Origin: Alphaproteobacteria bacterium
GTDB lineage: Bacteria > Pseudomonadota > Alphaproteobacteria > Sphingomonadales > Sphingomonadaceae
DNA: 64,000 bases
Assembly: GCA_018823325.1 (NCBI GenBank)
Contig: JAHJIJ010000002.1
Span: 124,001-188,000 of the forward strand
Reading direction: 5' to 3'
Part shown: positions 10,468-20,225 of the stretch, in pieces
How the letters are laid out: the number at the start of each line of letters is the position of its first letter
Position numbering within the stretch: the first letter of the stretch is position 1
Position numbers and translations under genes: made by a program
Notes under the pieces: generated by a model
The model's input: only the letters and a program-made list of their open reading frames with translations
The model's database searches: none
What the model was told of the DNA's origin: nothing

Positions 10468-10949
10468 CAGCCGCGCTCTCTCATGATGCGGCCCTGCTCC
10501 CGCTTCCAGTCGCGCTCCTTCTCGGTGTCGCGCTTGTCACGGACGTTCTTGCCCTTTGCCAGCGCCAACTCGACCTTCGCCTTGCCGCGCTCGTTGAAAT
10601 AAACGCTGAGCGGCACGAGAGTCATGCCCTGCCGCGCGACGGCGCCATGCAGCTTGGAAATCTCACGCTCCCGCAAAAGCAGCTTACGGGGGCGCTTGGG
10701 CTCATGATTGAAGCGGTTGCCGTGGCTGAACTCGGGAATATTGCTGTTGATCAGCCAGATTTCCTCGTCCTTCACCTCGGCATAGCTTTCGGTGATCGAG
10801 CCGTCGCCAAAGCGAAGCGACTTTACCTCGGTTCCGCGCAGGACAATGCCGGCCTCATACACGTCCTCGATCGAATAATCGAAGCGGGCGCGCCGGTTTT
10901 CGGCCACGGTCTTGACCTTGTTGAACGTCTCGGGGCGCGGGCGGGCCAT
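10467..10949 (-). CDS. smpB: SsrA-binding protein SmpB
   Basis: tmRNA partner for rescue of stalled ribosomes (160 aa, normal length). The beta-barrel has [20 protein letters not shown] and KLLLREREI, the [18 protein letters not shown] region, and the basic C-terminal tail [20 protein letters not shown] that enters the mRNA channel. It starts at ATG 10949, 47 bp after the dapA stop on the same strand; dapA-smpB linkage is common in alphaproteobacteria. The tmRNA gene itself is not in this window. Confidence 0.96.
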   Translation of the reverse strand: MARPRPETFNKVKTVAENRRARFDYSIEDVYEAGIVLRGTEVKSLRFGDGSITESYAEVKDEEIWLINSNIPEFSHGNRFNHEPKRPRKLLLREREISKLHGAVARQGMTLVPLSVYFNERGKAKVELALAKGKNVRDKRDTEKERDWKREQGRIMRERG

Positions 10950-10996
10950 TGGTATCTTTCTGGTAATTCAGCGCTCATTTAGGGACTGTGCGGGGC

Positions 10997-11875
10997 CTAA
11001 ACCAGCCCTGCAATCTCAAGAGCACGGTCCACCGTCGCACGTGAGGCACCTGAGGGCCAGGTTATTGGCAGGCGCAACTCGCACGGCATGTCCGGCCGGA
11101 CCCGTGAAAGCGCATATTTGACCGGACCGGGTGAAGAATCGGTGAAAAGCGCGTCATGGAGTGGATAGAGCCGGTCCTGCAGGGCCAGCGCATCCTTCCA
11201 GCGCCCCTCAAGGCAGGCATTCTGGAAATCGGCGCACAGGCGGGGCGCGACATTCGCGCTCACCGAAATGCAGCCCCGACCGCCCATGGCATTGAAGGCC
11301 AGCGCCGTTTCGTCATTGCCGGAAAGCTGGCACCAGTCCGCTCCGCAGGCAAGGCGCTGGGCAGTGACGCGGCCAAGATTGCCGGTTGCATCCTTGAGCC
11401 CGACAATGCTGGGGAATTCCTCGACCAGACGGTGCAGCACGGGCACGCCGATATCAACAACCGAGCGCCCGGGAATGTTGTAAATCACCATCGGAAGATC
11501 GCAGCGCGACGCCAGATAGGCGAAGTGCTGATAGAGACCTTCCTGGCTCGGCCGGTTGTAATAAGGCGCGACGACCAGCGCGGCATCGGCGCCCGCGGCC
11601 TGCGCTGCGAACATATGCTCGAGGGCAATGCGCGTATCGTTCGAGCCGGCGCCGGCGATCACGGGGACGCGGCCCGCTGCCTGCTCGACGCAGATCCGCA
11701 CGACGCGGTTATGCTCCTCGATGGTCATCGTCGCGCTCTCGCCGGTCGTTCCGCACGGCACGAGCGCGCTTGATCCCTGCTCAATCTGCCAGTCCACGAA
11801 CCGGCGAAATGCCTCTTCATCCAGCCGGTCATTGCGAAACGGGGTGATCAGTGCCGGAATCGAGCCGGAAAACAT
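10997..11875 (-). CDS. dapA: 4-hydroxy-tetrahydrodipicolinate synthase
   Basis: Condenses pyruvate with aspartate semialdehyde in lysine/diaminopimelate synthesis. At 292 aa it is the size of the E. coli enzyme and the key residues fall at matching positions: Thr44/Thr45 (GTTGES), Tyr106, Tyr132 with Arg137 (YNIPGRS) and the Schiff-base Lys161 (VGLKDATGN). The start MFSGSIPAL at 11875 is set by an AAGGAG ribosome site 9 nt upstream; an in-frame ATG 39 bp further up lacks support. Divergent from the slt gene across a 93-bp gap, which must hold both promoters. Confidence 0.96.
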   Translation of the reverse strand: MFSGSIPALITPFRNDRLDEEAFRRFVDWQIEQGSSALVPCGTTGESATMTIEEHNRVVRICVEQAAGRVPVIAGAGSNDTRIALEHMFAAQAAGADAALVVAPYYNRPSQEGLYQHFAYLASRCDLPMVIYNIPGRSVVDIGVPVLHRLVEEFPSIVGLKDATGNLGRVTAQRLACGADWCQLSGNDETALAFNAMGGRGCISVSANVAPRLCADFQNACLEGRWKDALALQDRLYPLHDALFTDSSPGPVKYALSRVRPDMPCELRLPITWPSGASRATVDRALEIAGLV

Positions 11876-11968
11876 ATGAAAAAACTCCTTCAAAGCGCGC
11901 GCTCGGACAGGCATATTGGGGCAAATGCACGCGCCCGTTCACCGTTCGATCATCGAGGCTCTGCCATA

Positions 11969-13978
11969 ATGCTTCCCATGGGAAAAGACCTTCGCTTATC
12001 CGCCCTCGTTCTCGTGGCCACCATGGCCTCGGCAGCGACCACCGCGTCCGCACCGCAGACCGCGCCCAACGTCACCTGGCAAGCGGTGCAGGAGCGCCTT
12101 GCCGCCAGCGCCAATGATGAGACACGCACCCGCGATGCCATTGAAAACTGGCGCAGGATTGCATCAAGCGATAGCCATGATTTTTCGGTCTACGCTGGCT
12201 TCCTGACTGCGAACCCGGGCTGGCCGGAAGAGTCCAAGCTACGTACCTATGCCGAGCGGCGGGTCGATGCGGATGTGAACGAGCCTGCCGTCATCCTCGC
12301 TTTTTTTGAGAAGTTCCCCGCCCGCACCGCTCAGGGCAAGGCGATCCACGCACTGACTCTTGCGCGCATGGGCAGGCAGGATGCGGCTCGCGCCATGGCC
12401 CGCGAGGCCTGGGCGTCGGGCGCGATGGACAGCAAGTGGGAAGACCGGCTGCGGGCGCAGTTCGCCTCCGCCTTCACGCCCGATGATCATCTGCGCCGGG
12501 CGGATGCAGCGCTTTGGCAGCGTCGGCCTGAGGTCGCGGAGCGGGTGCTGGCATTGGTGCCGGTCACGCGTCAGGCAGTGGTTTCCGCGCGCATCGCATT
12601 CCAGCGCAAGTCACCCGATGCCGCGACTCTCATGGGGCCAGCCGATCCTGTCGGCGCGATGGACGCAGGCTATCTGGCCGACAAGGCGCGCTGGCTCACC
12701 GACAGTGGCAACAGCATGGCTGCCCGCACGCTGCTCGCCAACCGACCGGCACTGATGCAGCAGCCAAGCGACGCCGAAGAATGGTACGAAGTGCTGCTGG
12801 CGCACGCCCGCGCCGCCGAGAACGACAATCAGCTCACCACCGCCTACGCCATCGCCTCCAAGGTCGATGACGCTTTTCCGGCAGGCACGGACATTAGTGC
12901 GCAATCGCTTGGCGTGCGCGATGACTATACCAGCCTCACATGGCTGGCCGGAACTGTCGCGCTCAACAAGCTGAACCGGCCGGCTGATGCCGAAGGGATG
13001 TTCGACCGCTATGCCAAAGGGGCGCGCTCGGGGCAGACCAGCTCCAAGGGGCATTATTGGGCCGGTCGTGCGGCTCTGGCCGCCAATCGCCAAGAGGCGG
13101 CGAACGCGCATTTCGAAAAGGCCGGCAGCTATCCCGAACAATATTATGGGCAGCTCGCGCTCGAACGCTTGAAACGCCCCGTAACACCTGAGGCGCTCGC
13201 GAGCGCGACCGTGCAACCCAGCGCGACCGAGCGGGCCGCCTTCATGGCGCGCCCTGTGGTTCGCGCCGCAAGCCTGCTCGGGCGCAATGGCCAGTGGCGC
13301 GACCAATCGCTGTTCATCCGCGCGATCGCCGACAATGCCAAGACCGATATGGAATTTGCCCTTGCCGGCGAATTGGCGCACACGCTTGGCCGGCCCGATC
13401 TGGGTGTGATGGCGGCCCGCAGCGCCGGTCGCAATGGCCTGAGCTCGGCGACCGACTACAGCTTCCCCCGCATGAACGTGCCGCTCAGCGAGCGCTCCAA
13501 CTGGACGATGATCCATGCGATCACGCGGCAGGAAAGCCAGTTTGACCGCGCCGTCGTGTCCCACGCCAATGCCCATGGCCTGATGCAGCTTCTCCCCTCC
13601 ACTGCACGGGAAGTCGCCGGGAAGATCGGGATGAGCTTCAACCAGAGCTCTCTTTACGACCCGAACTACAATGTTCAGCTCGGCAGCGCCTATTTCCAGC
13701 AGCTGCTGCGCTATTATCGTGGCAGCTATCCGCTCGCTATCGCCGCCTATAATGGCGGCATGGGCCGGGTGAACCGCTGGCTGCAAACCAATGGCGACCC
13801 GCGCGAACCGGGTGTCGATATGGTCCAGTGGATCGAGGATATTCCCATTTTCGAAACACGGAACTATGTGCAGCGCGTGCTGGAAAATGCTGTGGTCTAT
13901 GATCTGATGAGCCCGGTCCAGCGCACTGCATCGACGGCGCCGCTCAGCCGCTATCTCGGCAAATCACCGCCGGGATAA
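11969..13978 (+). CDS. slt: soluble lytic murein transglycosylase (Slt family)
   Basis: Periplasmic enzyme that cleaves peptidoglycan glycan strands to 1,6-anhydro products (669 aa). An N-terminal signal peptide (MGKDLRLSALVLVATMASA) is followed by a long alpha-superhelical U-domain with TPR-like helices and the catalytic C-domain with Glu522 in ITRQESQFD, then AHGLMQLLPSTA and AAYNGGMGRVNRW, the ES/GLMQ/AYNxG motifs of family 1A. The start is chosen at ATG 11969 (GAGG about 10 nt upstream); ATG 11978 is equally possible. The mature protein is unaffected. Confidence 0.9.
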   Translation: MLPMGKDLRLSALVLVATMASAATTASAPQTAPNVTWQAVQERLAASANDETRTRDAIENWRRIASSDSHDFSVYAGFLTANPGWPEESKLRTYAERRVDADVNEPAVILAFFEKFPARTAQGKAIHALTLARMGRQDAARAMAREAWASGAMDSKWEDRLRAQFASAFTPDDHLRRADAALWQRRPEVAERVLALVPVTRQAVVSARIAFQRKSPDAATLMGPADPVGAMDAGYLADKARWLTDSGNSMAARTLLANRPALMQQPSDAEEWYEVLLAHARAAENDNQLTTAYAIASKVDDAFPAGTDISAQSLGVRDDYTSLTWLAGTVALNKLNRPADAEGMFDRYAKGARSGQTSSKGHYWAGRAALAANRQEAANAHFEKAGSYPEQYYGQLALERLKRPVTPEALASATVQPSATERAAFMARPVVRAASLLGRNGQWRDQSLFIRAIADNAKTDMEFALAGELAHTLGRPDLGVMAARSAGRNGLSSATDYSFPRMNVPLSERSNWTMIHAITRQESQFDRAVVSHANAHGLMQLLPSTAREVAGKIGMSFNQSSLYDPNYNVQLGSAYFQQLLRYYRGSYPLAIAAYNGGMGRVNRWLQTNGDPREPGVDMVQWIEDIPIFETRNYVQRVLENAVVYDLMSPVQRTASTAPLSRYLGKSPPG

Positions 13979-14023
13979 GCCGCGGCACCTGCACCTTCAT
14001 CAACACAAAACAGAATAGAGACC

Positions 14024-14194
14024 ATGACTGAAAGAGAAACGAGCGCGCCTCCGGTTTCAACGGGAGAGGAAGCCGGGGATGGCGACGAAAAGCGCGGAAC
14101 CAAGACATTCTGGGCCGGTGTCGGAATCGGATCGGCAGCCCTTGTGGCCGCGCTGATGTATGCCAGCAAGCGGCCGAAACGCCGGGGCAGATGA
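14024..14194 (+). CDS. small single-pass membrane protein, 56 aa
   Basis: Short open frame from ATG 14024 to TGA 14194. A polar, acidic N-terminus (TERETSAPPVSTGEEAGDGD) precedes one membrane segment (TFWAGVGIGSAALVAALMYA) and a basic end (SKRPKRRGR), a sensible Cin topology. The stop overlaps the greB ATG by 4 bp (ATGA), which supports real translation and coupling to greB. No family recognised. Confidence 0.6.
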   Translation: MTERETSAPPVSTGEEAGDGDEKRGTKTFWAGVGIGSAALVAALMYASKRPKRRGR

Positions 14195-14679
14195 GCGCAT
14201 CGCTCCGCCCCAATTACATTACGCCTGCCGGGTTCGCCGCGCTTCGCTCTGAATATGATCAGCTTCTCGGCGAGGAACGGCCGAGGATCGTCGAGATCGT
14301 CAGCTGGGCCGCCGGCAATGGCGACCGCAGCGAGAATGGCGACTACCTCTATGGTCGCAAGCGCATGCGCGAGATCGACCGACGGCTCAAATGGCTGGCG
14401 CAGCGCATGAAGCTGGCGAAGATCGTGGAGCCGGCGCAGCAACCGGACAAGAGCCGCGTGTTCTTCGGTGCGACGGTGACGATCGCCGACGAGGAGGATC
14501 ATCAGCGCAGCGTCACCATCGTTGGCAATGACGAGGCAGATGCAAGCGAATCACGCATTGGCTGGGATACGCCGCTGGCGCGTGCGCTGCGTGGCGCAAC
14601 GGTCGGCGATCTGCGGCGCGTGGAATTGCCTGGGGGAAGCAAGGAATGGGAAATCGTGACAATCAGCTATCCGGAGTGA
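14191..14679 (+). CDS. greB: transcription elongation factor GreB
   Basis: Rescues backtracked RNA polymerase by stimulating transcript cleavage (162 aa). The N-terminal coiled-coil finger with the acidic tip (NGDRSENGDYLYGRKRMREI, matching the GDRSENADY of GreB) and the C-terminal FKBP-like domain (FGATVTIADEED, GWDTPLARALRGATVGD) are present. The basic patch RRLKWLAQRM favours GreB over GreA. Overlaps the small membrane protein gene before it and, if the next gene starts at GTG 14676, that gene after it. Confidence 0.92.
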   Translation: MSASLRPNYITPAGFAALRSEYDQLLGEERPRIVEIVSWAAGNGDRSENGDYLYGRKRMREIDRRLKWLAQRMKLAKIVEPAQQPDKSRVFFGATVTIADEEDHQRSVTIVGNDEADASESRIGWDTPLARALRGATVGDLRRVELPGGSKEWEIVTISYPE

Positions 14680-15320
14680 CGATCCGTCCTGCCGTTCTGC
14701 TCCTGTCCCTGCTGGCTGGAGCAGCGCCTGCTCTGGCGGCTGACTGCCCGACCGGCGTCTTCATCGCCACGGCTGGCCCGGATACAGCGTCCGCGCTGGA
14801 AATCGACCCGAGCGGGCAGTTCCGCTACATGTTCAGCGAAGGTGCGGTGGATGAAGCGGCAGAGGGCCGCTGGCAGTGTGTCGAGGGCGCTCTGCTTCTC
14901 TCCACGCAGCCAAGGCCGAAGCCTCCCGAGTTCCATCTCGCCGACATCACCGACAGCGCTGAAGCACCTTTCTCATTGCTGGTGACCTGGCCGGATGGAC
15001 AAGGCATTCCAGCCGTCGATTTCAAACTCAGTTTCGACGATGGCGAAACGATCTCCGATTATACCCAGAGCGACGGCTGGTCGTACGATCTGGGCGGGAG
15101 AAGACCACGGTCCGTGCAGGTGTTCGAGCCATTCTTCGGCACCATATCGCCGGTGATTCCGCTCCCCGACCGCGATCATATCCGCGTGAACATCGTCCTG
15201 ACGCCAAACGACATGGGCGTTGCCGATTTTCAGGAGACGCGCGTGACAAACGAAGATGGCCGGCTGATCCTCCATTGGCGCGACCGGGCCATTCCCTACG
15301 CAGCCTCACGCGATGACTGA
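14676..15320 (+). CDS. secreted protein of unknown function
   Basis: A 214-aa protein with a clear signal peptide (VTIRPAVLLLSLLAGAAPALAADC). I choose GTG 14676, overlapping the greB stop as GTGA; an ATG at 14646 inside greB would add ten polar residues. The mature part looks beta-rich with no recognised catalytic motif; it has two cysteines near the start and in GRWQCVEG that could form a disulfide. It overlaps the following GNAT gene by 8 bp. No function can be assigned. Confidence 0.7.
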   Translation: MTIRPAVLLLSLLAGAAPALAADCPTGVFIATAGPDTASALEIDPSGQFRYMFSEGAVDEAAEGRWQCVEGALLLSTQPRPKPPEFHLADITDSAEAPFSLLVTWPDGQGIPAVDFKLSFDDGETISDYTQSDGWSYDLGGRRPRSVQVFEPFFGTISPVIPLPDRDHIRVNIVLTPNDMGVADFQETRVTNEDGRLILHWRDRAIPYAASRDD

Positions 15321-15819
15321 ACCCATTATCAGGCCTGCCACCACAGCGGACTGGCCCGGCATTTGGCGGGTTATTGAACCGATCATCCGCGAGGGCGTAA
15401 CCTACCCCCTCCCCCGCGACCTCGATGAAGCCCGCGCGCGCGACTACTGGCACGCCGCTGACAAGCAGGTGTTCGTTGCCGTCGATGACGATGCGGGCAT
15501 CATCGGCAGCTACACCTTGCGACCGAACTCTACCGGCCCGGCGGCGCATGTCGCCAATGCCGGCTATATCGTACGGCCAGACCAGCGCGGCCGGGGCATT
15601 GCACAAGCGCTATGCCGTCACTCGCTGCGCACCGCGCATAGGCAGGGCTTTCGGGCCATGCAGTTCAATCTGGTGATCGCCACCAACGAGCGGGCGGTGC
15701 GGCTCTGGCAGCATATGGGATTTCACGTCGTCGGGCCGCTTCCCGGCGCGTTCCACCATCCCAAGCACGGCTATGTCGATGCCCTCGTCATGTATCGCAG
15801 TCTTGAGGATCAGGGCTGA
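15313..15819 (+). CDS. GNAT family N-acetyltransferase
   Basis: Acetyl-CoA dependent acetyltransferase fold (168 aa). Motif A is clear: AGYIVRPDQRGRGIAQALC, with the Q/RxxGxG/A loop as QRGRGIA, followed by motif B with TNERAVRLWQHMGF, as in phosphinothricin/RimI-like members. Substrate unknown. Last gene of the plus-strand run after slt; convergent with ppk2 across 23 bp. Confidence 0.85.
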   Translation: MTEPIIRPATTADWPGIWRVIEPIIREGVTYPLPRDLDEARARDYWHAADKQVFVAVDDDAGIIGSYTLRPNSTGPAAHVANAGYIVRPDQRGRGIAQALCRHSLRTAHRQGFRAMQFNLVIATNERAVRLWQHMGFHVVGPLPGAFHHPKHGYVDALVMYRSLEDQG

Positions 15820-15842
15820 ACCGCTTCATTCCTCCGGCTGCC

Positions 15843-16628
15843 TCATTCCTCCGGTTGATAACCAAATGCCTGATGCGCGAGTTCGACAACTGCCGGATCG
15901 GCATCCGGCATGTCCATGGGGACATGCTTTTCCAGCCTGTCGGCGATGTAGGTGAGCGCATCGATTCGCGCTGACTTGCGATCATTGCCATCGACGACCC
16001 GCCAGGGCGCGAGCTTCGTGTCGGTCTTGGCAAACATGTCCTCGATTGCCTCGATATAAGCCTCGCGCCTGGCGCGGTTGCGATAATCCTCGGTGCCGGT
16101 CTTCCAGCGCTTGAACGGATCGTCGAGCCGCTGGGCGAGCTGCTTGTCCTGTTCCTTCTGCGTGATGTGGACGAACAGCTTCACGATGGCGGTGCCGCTC
16201 TCCACCTGCTGCGCCTCGAACTCGTTGATCTCGTCATAGCCCCGCTTCCACTCCTTCTTTGAGCAGAAGCCCTCGACCCGCTCGACCAGCACGCGACCAT
16301 ACCAGCTGCGATCATAAATCGAGATGTGCTTATCTGCTGGCAGCTTGGTCCAGAATCGCCACAGGAAATGGCGGCCGAGTTCCTCGGGCGTCGGGGCGGC
16401 GATGGGCCAGACCTGAAAGTAGCGCGGATCGAGCAGTGACGTCATGCGCTTGATGATGCCGCCTTTGCCGGCGGCATCCCAGCCCTCCAGCATCACCACG
16501 CTGCGGCGTTTGTGGACGATGTGCGCGACCTGGATCTTCTCCAGCCGCTTCTGGAGCTTGCGCAGCGCCTCATCGAAATCGCCCTCGAAATCGGGGCCTT
16601 TTTCATAGTCGGAGAGTTTGATGGTCAT
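15843..16628 (-). CDS. ppk2: polyphosphate kinase 2 family protein
   Basis: Polyphosphate:nucleotide phosphotransferase (261 aa, class I single domain). Walker A is LEGWDAAGKGG (47-57), followed by Arg59-Met62-type ligands (IIKRM), Walker B DRSWYGR and the lid region with KEQDKQLAQRLDDPFKRWK. Uses polyP to phosphorylate ADP or GDP in related enzymes; which nucleotide it prefers is not visible. Starts 38 bp after the aspS stop on the same strand, so probably co-transcribed with aspS. Confidence 0.93.
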   Translation of the reverse strand: MTIKLSDYEKGPDFEGDFDEALRKLQKRLEKIQVAHIVHKRRSVVMLEGWDAAGKGGIIKRMTSLLDPRYFQVWPIAAPTPEELGRHFLWRFWTKLPADKHISIYDRSWYGRVLVERVEGFCSKKEWKRGYDEINEFEAQQVESGTAIVKLFVHITQKEQDKQLAQRLDDPFKRWKTGTEDYRNRARREAYIEAIEDMFAKTDTKLAPWRVVDGNDRKSARIDALTYIADRLEKHVPMDMPDADPAVVELAHQAFGYQPEE

Positions 16629-16666
16629 GGCCGCACCCTATCGCGCGGCCAGCCAATGTCGAGGCC

Positions 16667-18448
16667 TCAGCCCTTTTGCGGCTCGACGACGCGGATGTGC
16701 AGCTCGCGCAACTGCTTGAGTTCCGCCGGTGAAGGCGCGCCCATCAGCAGGTCCTCGGCGCGCTGGTTCATCGGGAACAGCGTGATCTCGCGCAGGTTCA
16801 CTGCCCCGCAGAGCAGCATCACGATGCGGTCCACGCCGGCGGCCATGCCACCATGCGGCGGTGCGCCATATTGGAAAGCGCGGTAGAGGCCGCCGAAGCG
16901 ATCCTCAACGTCCTGCTTGCTCAGGCCCACCTTCTCGAAGGCCTTGACCATCAGCTCGGGCGACTGGTTACGGATGGAGCCGGACGCAATCTCGAAGCCA
17001 TTGCAGACCATGTCGTACTGGAACGCCTTGATCGACAGCGGATCAGGGCCGTCCAGCGCCTCCATCCCGCCTTGCGGCATCGAGAACGGGTTGTGGGCAA
17101 AGTCGAGGCTCTTCGCATCCTCGTCATATTCGTAGAACGGGAAGTCCACGATCCAGCAGAGGTCGAACCGGTCCTTGTCGATGAGGTCAAGCTGTTCGCC
17201 AACGCGGATACGGGCGAGGCCGGCGAGCTTGGCCGCCTGCGCTTCCTTGCCGGCGGCGAAGAACACACCGTCATTGGGGCCAAGGCCGAGCGCCTCAATC
17301 AGTTTCGCGGTCGCCTCCGGCCCGTGGTTCTTGGCGATGGGGCCGCCCGGCTCGCCATCCTTGATGTTGATATAGCCAAGGCCCGAGAAACCTTCCGAGC
17401 GCGCCCAGTTGTTCATCTCATCGAAGAACTTGCGGCTGCCGGCGCCAGCGCCCGGCGCGGGGATCGCGCGGATGACGCCGCCGCTCTCGACAATGCTCGC
17501 GAAGATGCCAAAGCCCGAGCCGACGAAATGATCGGTCACATCGGTGATGATGATCGGGTTGCGCAGGTCCGGCTTGTCCGAGCCATATTTCAGCATCGCT
17601 TCGGCATAGGGAATACGCGGGAAGCTGCCGGCCGGGGTGACCGGCTTGCCGTCCGCAAATGCCTCGAACACCTGTGCGATGACCGGCTCCATCGTGTTCC
17701 AGACATCTTCCTGCGTGACGAAGCTCATTTCCAGATCGAGCTGGTAGAACTCGCCCGGCAGGCGGTCAGCACGGGGATCTTCGTCGCGGAAGCAGGGCGC
17801 GATCTGGAAATAGCGATCGAACCCCGCGACCATCAGGAGCTGCTTGTACTGCTGCGGCGCCTGCGGCAGCGCGTAGAACTTGCCCGCATGTATGCGGCTG
17901 GGAACGAGGAAGTCGCGCGCGCCCTCCGGCGACGAAGCGGTGAGGATGGGCGTCGAATATTCGGTGAATCCCGCGCCTTCCATGCGGCGGCGCATGTCGG
18001 AGATGATCTTGGTGCGCTTGACGATATTGGCGTGCAACGTCTCGCGGCGCAGATCGAGGAAGCGATAGCGCAGGCGGATATCCTCGGGATACTCCTGCTC
18101 GCCGGCGACGGGCAGCGGCAGTTCCTGCGCTGCGGAGAGGACGACCGCATCGGCAGCGCGCACTTCGATCTCGCCGGTCGGCAGGTTCGGGTTCACGGCT
18201 TCCTTGGCGCGCGCCACGACCTTGCCCGTGATGGTGACGACGCTCTCGGCCTTCAGGCTTTCGATCACGTCGAACACAGGGCCGCTGACTTCCGTGACGA
18301 TCTGCACCATCCCGTAGTGATCGCGCAGATCGATGAACACCAGATCGCCATGATCGCGCTTGCGGTGGACCCAGCCGGACAGCCGGACAGTCTCGCCGGC
18401 ATGGGCGGCGCGGAGCTCCCCGCAGGTGTGCGTGCGATAGGCGTGCAT
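16667..18448 (-). CDS. aspS: aspartyl-tRNA synthetase, probably nondiscriminating
   Basis: Class II bacterial-type AspRS (593 aa) with OB-fold anticodon domain, GAD insertion and catalytic motifs 2 ([19 protein letters not shown]) and 3 ([13 protein letters not shown]). The anticodon-domain motif [11 protein letters not shown] carries His33 where E. coli has Leu30; His at this place marks nondiscriminating AspRS, which also charges tRNA-Asn for GatCAB to amidate. The start [10 protein letters not shown] at 18448 matches the family N-terminus; an open extension upstream to 18607 would run into the divergent rnd gene and is rejected. Confidence 0.95.
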   Translation of the reverse strand: MHAYRTHTCGELRAAHAGETVRLSGWVHRKRDHGDLVFIDLRDHYGMVQIVTEVSGPVFDVIESLKAESVVTITGKVVARAKEAVNPNLPTGEIEVRAADAVVLSAAQELPLPVAGEQEYPEDIRLRYRFLDLRRETLHANIVKRTKIISDMRRRMEGAGFTEYSTPILTASSPEGARDFLVPSRIHAGKFYALPQAPQQYKQLLMVAGFDRYFQIAPCFRDEDPRADRLPGEFYQLDLEMSFVTQEDVWNTMEPVIAQVFEAFADGKPVTPAGSFPRIPYAEAMLKYGSDKPDLRNPIIITDVTDHFVGSGFGIFASIVESGGVIRAIPAPGAGAGSRKFFDEMNNWARSEGFSGLGYINIKDGEPGGPIAKNHGPEATAKLIEALGLGPNDGVFFAAGKEAQAAKLAGLARIRVGEQLDLIDKDRFDLCWIVDFPFYEYDEDAKSLDFAHNPFSMPQGGMEALDGPDPLSIKAFQYDMVCNGFEIASGSIRNQSPELMVKAFEKVGLSKQDVEDRFGGLYRAFQYGAPPHGGMAAGVDRIVMLLCGAVNLREITLFPMNQRAEDLLMGAPSPAELKQLRELHIRVVEPQKG

Positions 18449-18595
18449 GGTCTTACGGCCTTTTATTTTCACGCGCCTCATTGCGAGGGCGCCAATTGGA
18501 TGACAAAGACGACTTATGGGGGGACGTGGTGATGCGCTTGCGCGTATCGCCGGCCCCCGATCCGAGGACCGGCCAATAATAAGATCACCTGCCAT

Positions 18596-19783
18596 ATGCA
18601 AATCCATCCCTTAATCACTGACAGCAGTTCTCTCGCCGCCCTGTGCGCGCGACTGGCCAAGGCCGACTTCGTCGCCGTGGACACCGAGTTCATGCGCGAG
18701 AACACCTATTGGCCGGAGCTGTGCCTTTTCCAGATCTCCGACGGGAAGGAAGCTGCGGCGATCGACCCCAAGGCGCCGGGACTCGACATGACGCCACTGC
18801 TCGACCTGCTGGTCGACAATGAGGACGTGCTCAAGGTCTTCCATGCCGGCGGGCAGGACATCGAAATCGTCTTCAACCTGACCGGCAAGACGCCGCATCC
18901 GCTCTTCGACACCCAGATCGCGAGCATGGCACTGAGTCAGGGCGAGCAGATCGGCTACAGCAACTTGGTCGACAGCTGGCTCGGCATCCACCTCGACAAG
19001 GGCGCGCGGTTCACGGACTGGGCACGGCGCCCGCTGGACAAGCGCCAGATCGACTATGCGATCGGCGACGTGACGCATCTCGCGGCCATCTTTCCGATGA
19101 TGCTGGAGGAGCTGCGCAAGACCGGTCGCGGTGTATGGCTGAATCAGGAGATGGAGCGGCTGGCCGACCCCTCCAACTACGAGGTTGAACCTGGCGACGC
19201 ATGGAAGCGCGTGCGCATCTCCAGCCGCAAGGCCGATGTGCTCGGCCGCCTCAAGGCGCTGGCCGGCTGGCGCGAGACCGAGGCAAAGGACAAGAACCTG
19301 CCGCGCGGGCGCATCGTCAAGGATGAGACACTGGCCGACATTGCTTCCCACCCGCCGCGCAAGCAGGAGGATCTGGGCAAGGTGCGCGGGCTTTCGGCGA
19401 GCTGGAAAGGCAATGACATCGGCGCGCGGCTGATGAGCGCGCTGGAGGGCGCCGCTCCCCTTTCCCGCGAGGAAATGCCCGAGCGCGATCCCGCCCGGCC
19501 CGGCCTCGGCAAGGAAGGCGCGCTGGTCGCCGATCTGCTCAAGCTGCTGCTCAAGATCCGATCGCGCGAGATCAACGTCGCTTCGCGACTGCTCGCCCGG
19601 GCAGACGATCTGGAGATGCTCGCTGCAGGCGTGCGCAAGGGCCTGCCGATCCTGGAAGGCTGGCGCTTCGAGCAGTTCGGGCAGGATGCGCTGGACCTCG
19701 TGGAAGGGCGGATGGCCTTTGCGGTGCGGGACGGCAAGCTGCTGATGACCCGGACGGAAAAGCTGGACGACGCGGCGGACTGA
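18596..19783 (+). CDS. rnd: ribonuclease D
   Basis: 3'-5' exonuclease of tRNA maturation (395 aa). DEDDy residues are visible: Asp29 and Glu31 (VAVDTEF), Asp88 (HAGGQDIEI), Tyr154 and Asp158 (YAIGDVTHL). An HRDC domain follows at about 205-290, with a C-terminal helical region. The start ATG 18596 has no strong ribosome site but the next residues (MQIHPLITD) fit the family. Divergent from aspS across 147 bp. Confidence 0.93.
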   Translation: MQIHPLITDSSSLAALCARLAKADFVAVDTEFMRENTYWPELCLFQISDGKEAAAIDPKAPGLDMTPLLDLLVDNEDVLKVFHAGGQDIEIVFNLTGKTPHPLFDTQIASMALSQGEQIGYSNLVDSWLGIHLDKGARFTDWARRPLDKRQIDYAIGDVTHLAAIFPMMLEELRKTGRGVWLNQEMERLADPSNYEVEPGDAWKRVRISSRKADVLGRLKALAGWRETEAKDKNLPRGRIVKDETLADIASHPPRKQEDLGKVRGLSASWKGNDIGARLMSALEGAAPLSREEMPERDPARPGLGKEGALVADLLKLLLKIRSREINVASRLLARADDLEMLAAGVRKGLPILEGWRFEQFGQDALDLVEGRMAFAVRDGKLLMTRTEKLDDAAD

Positions 19784-19853
19784 TTTGCCTGCCCGATGAC
19801 CGCCTCGGGCCAATGTGCTAGGCTGGGCTTTTCGGATGAAAGGCCCCTTCCCC

Positions 19854-20144
19854 ATGCGCATCATCGCTCCCCTTCTCGCCCTCACCCTGCTGCCGGCCTG
19901 CGCGACGACCAGCATGGGTGAACCACCTCTGGCAGGTGGCGGAACCTGCTCGGCCGAGGGTTTGCAAAGCGCGGTCGGGAAAAGGGCGACGGCGGCGCTA
20001 GGGGCGGAATTGTTGGCGCAGTCAGGTGCTCGGACGTTGCGCTGGGGACCGCCCCGCTCGGCGATGACGATGGACTATCGCGAGGACCGGCTGAACGTCA
20101 GCTATGATGACGACATGGTCATCGAGCGGGTGAACTGCGGGTAA
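19854..20144 (+). CDS. I78 family peptidase inhibitor-like lipoprotein
   Basis: Small lipoprotein (96 aa): signal MRIIAPLLALTLLPAC with a lipobox LPAC, then a small domain with a CSAEGLQ cysteine region and the pattern GPPRSAMTMDYREDRLNV, which is the reactive-loop region of the I78 serine-protease inhibitor family, ending in a second cysteine (VNCG). ATG 19854 has GAAAGG upstream; ATG 19836 is an alternative that would spoil the signal peptide. Inhibitory activity is inferred from family only. Confidence 0.7.
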   Translation: MRIIAPLLALTLLPACATTSMGEPPLAGGGTCSAEGLQSAVGKRATAALGAELLAQSGARTLRWGPPRSAMTMDYREDRLNVSYDDDMVIERVNCG

Positions 20145-20170
20145 TCGGCGCCGGTTAAACGAGCCTGGCC

Positions 20171-20197
20171 CGCAGGCGCCAAGGACTCCCGCCTGCG
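20171..20197. repeat. short inverted repeat between convergent genes
   Basis: CGCAGGCG (20171-20178) and CGCCTGCG (20190-20197) form a perfect 8-bp stem with an 11-nt loop, lying between the convergent I78 gene and ppx. No T-run follows on either strand, so it may be a REP-type unit rather than an intrinsic terminator. Confidence 0.45.
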
Positions 20198-20225
20198 AAG
20201 GACCACAAGTCGTGGGCTTTACCCC

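Noticed and set aside
16853..18532. 559-codon plus-strand frame opposite aspS
   Set aside because: Antisense shadow; aspS motifs are complete on the minus strand.
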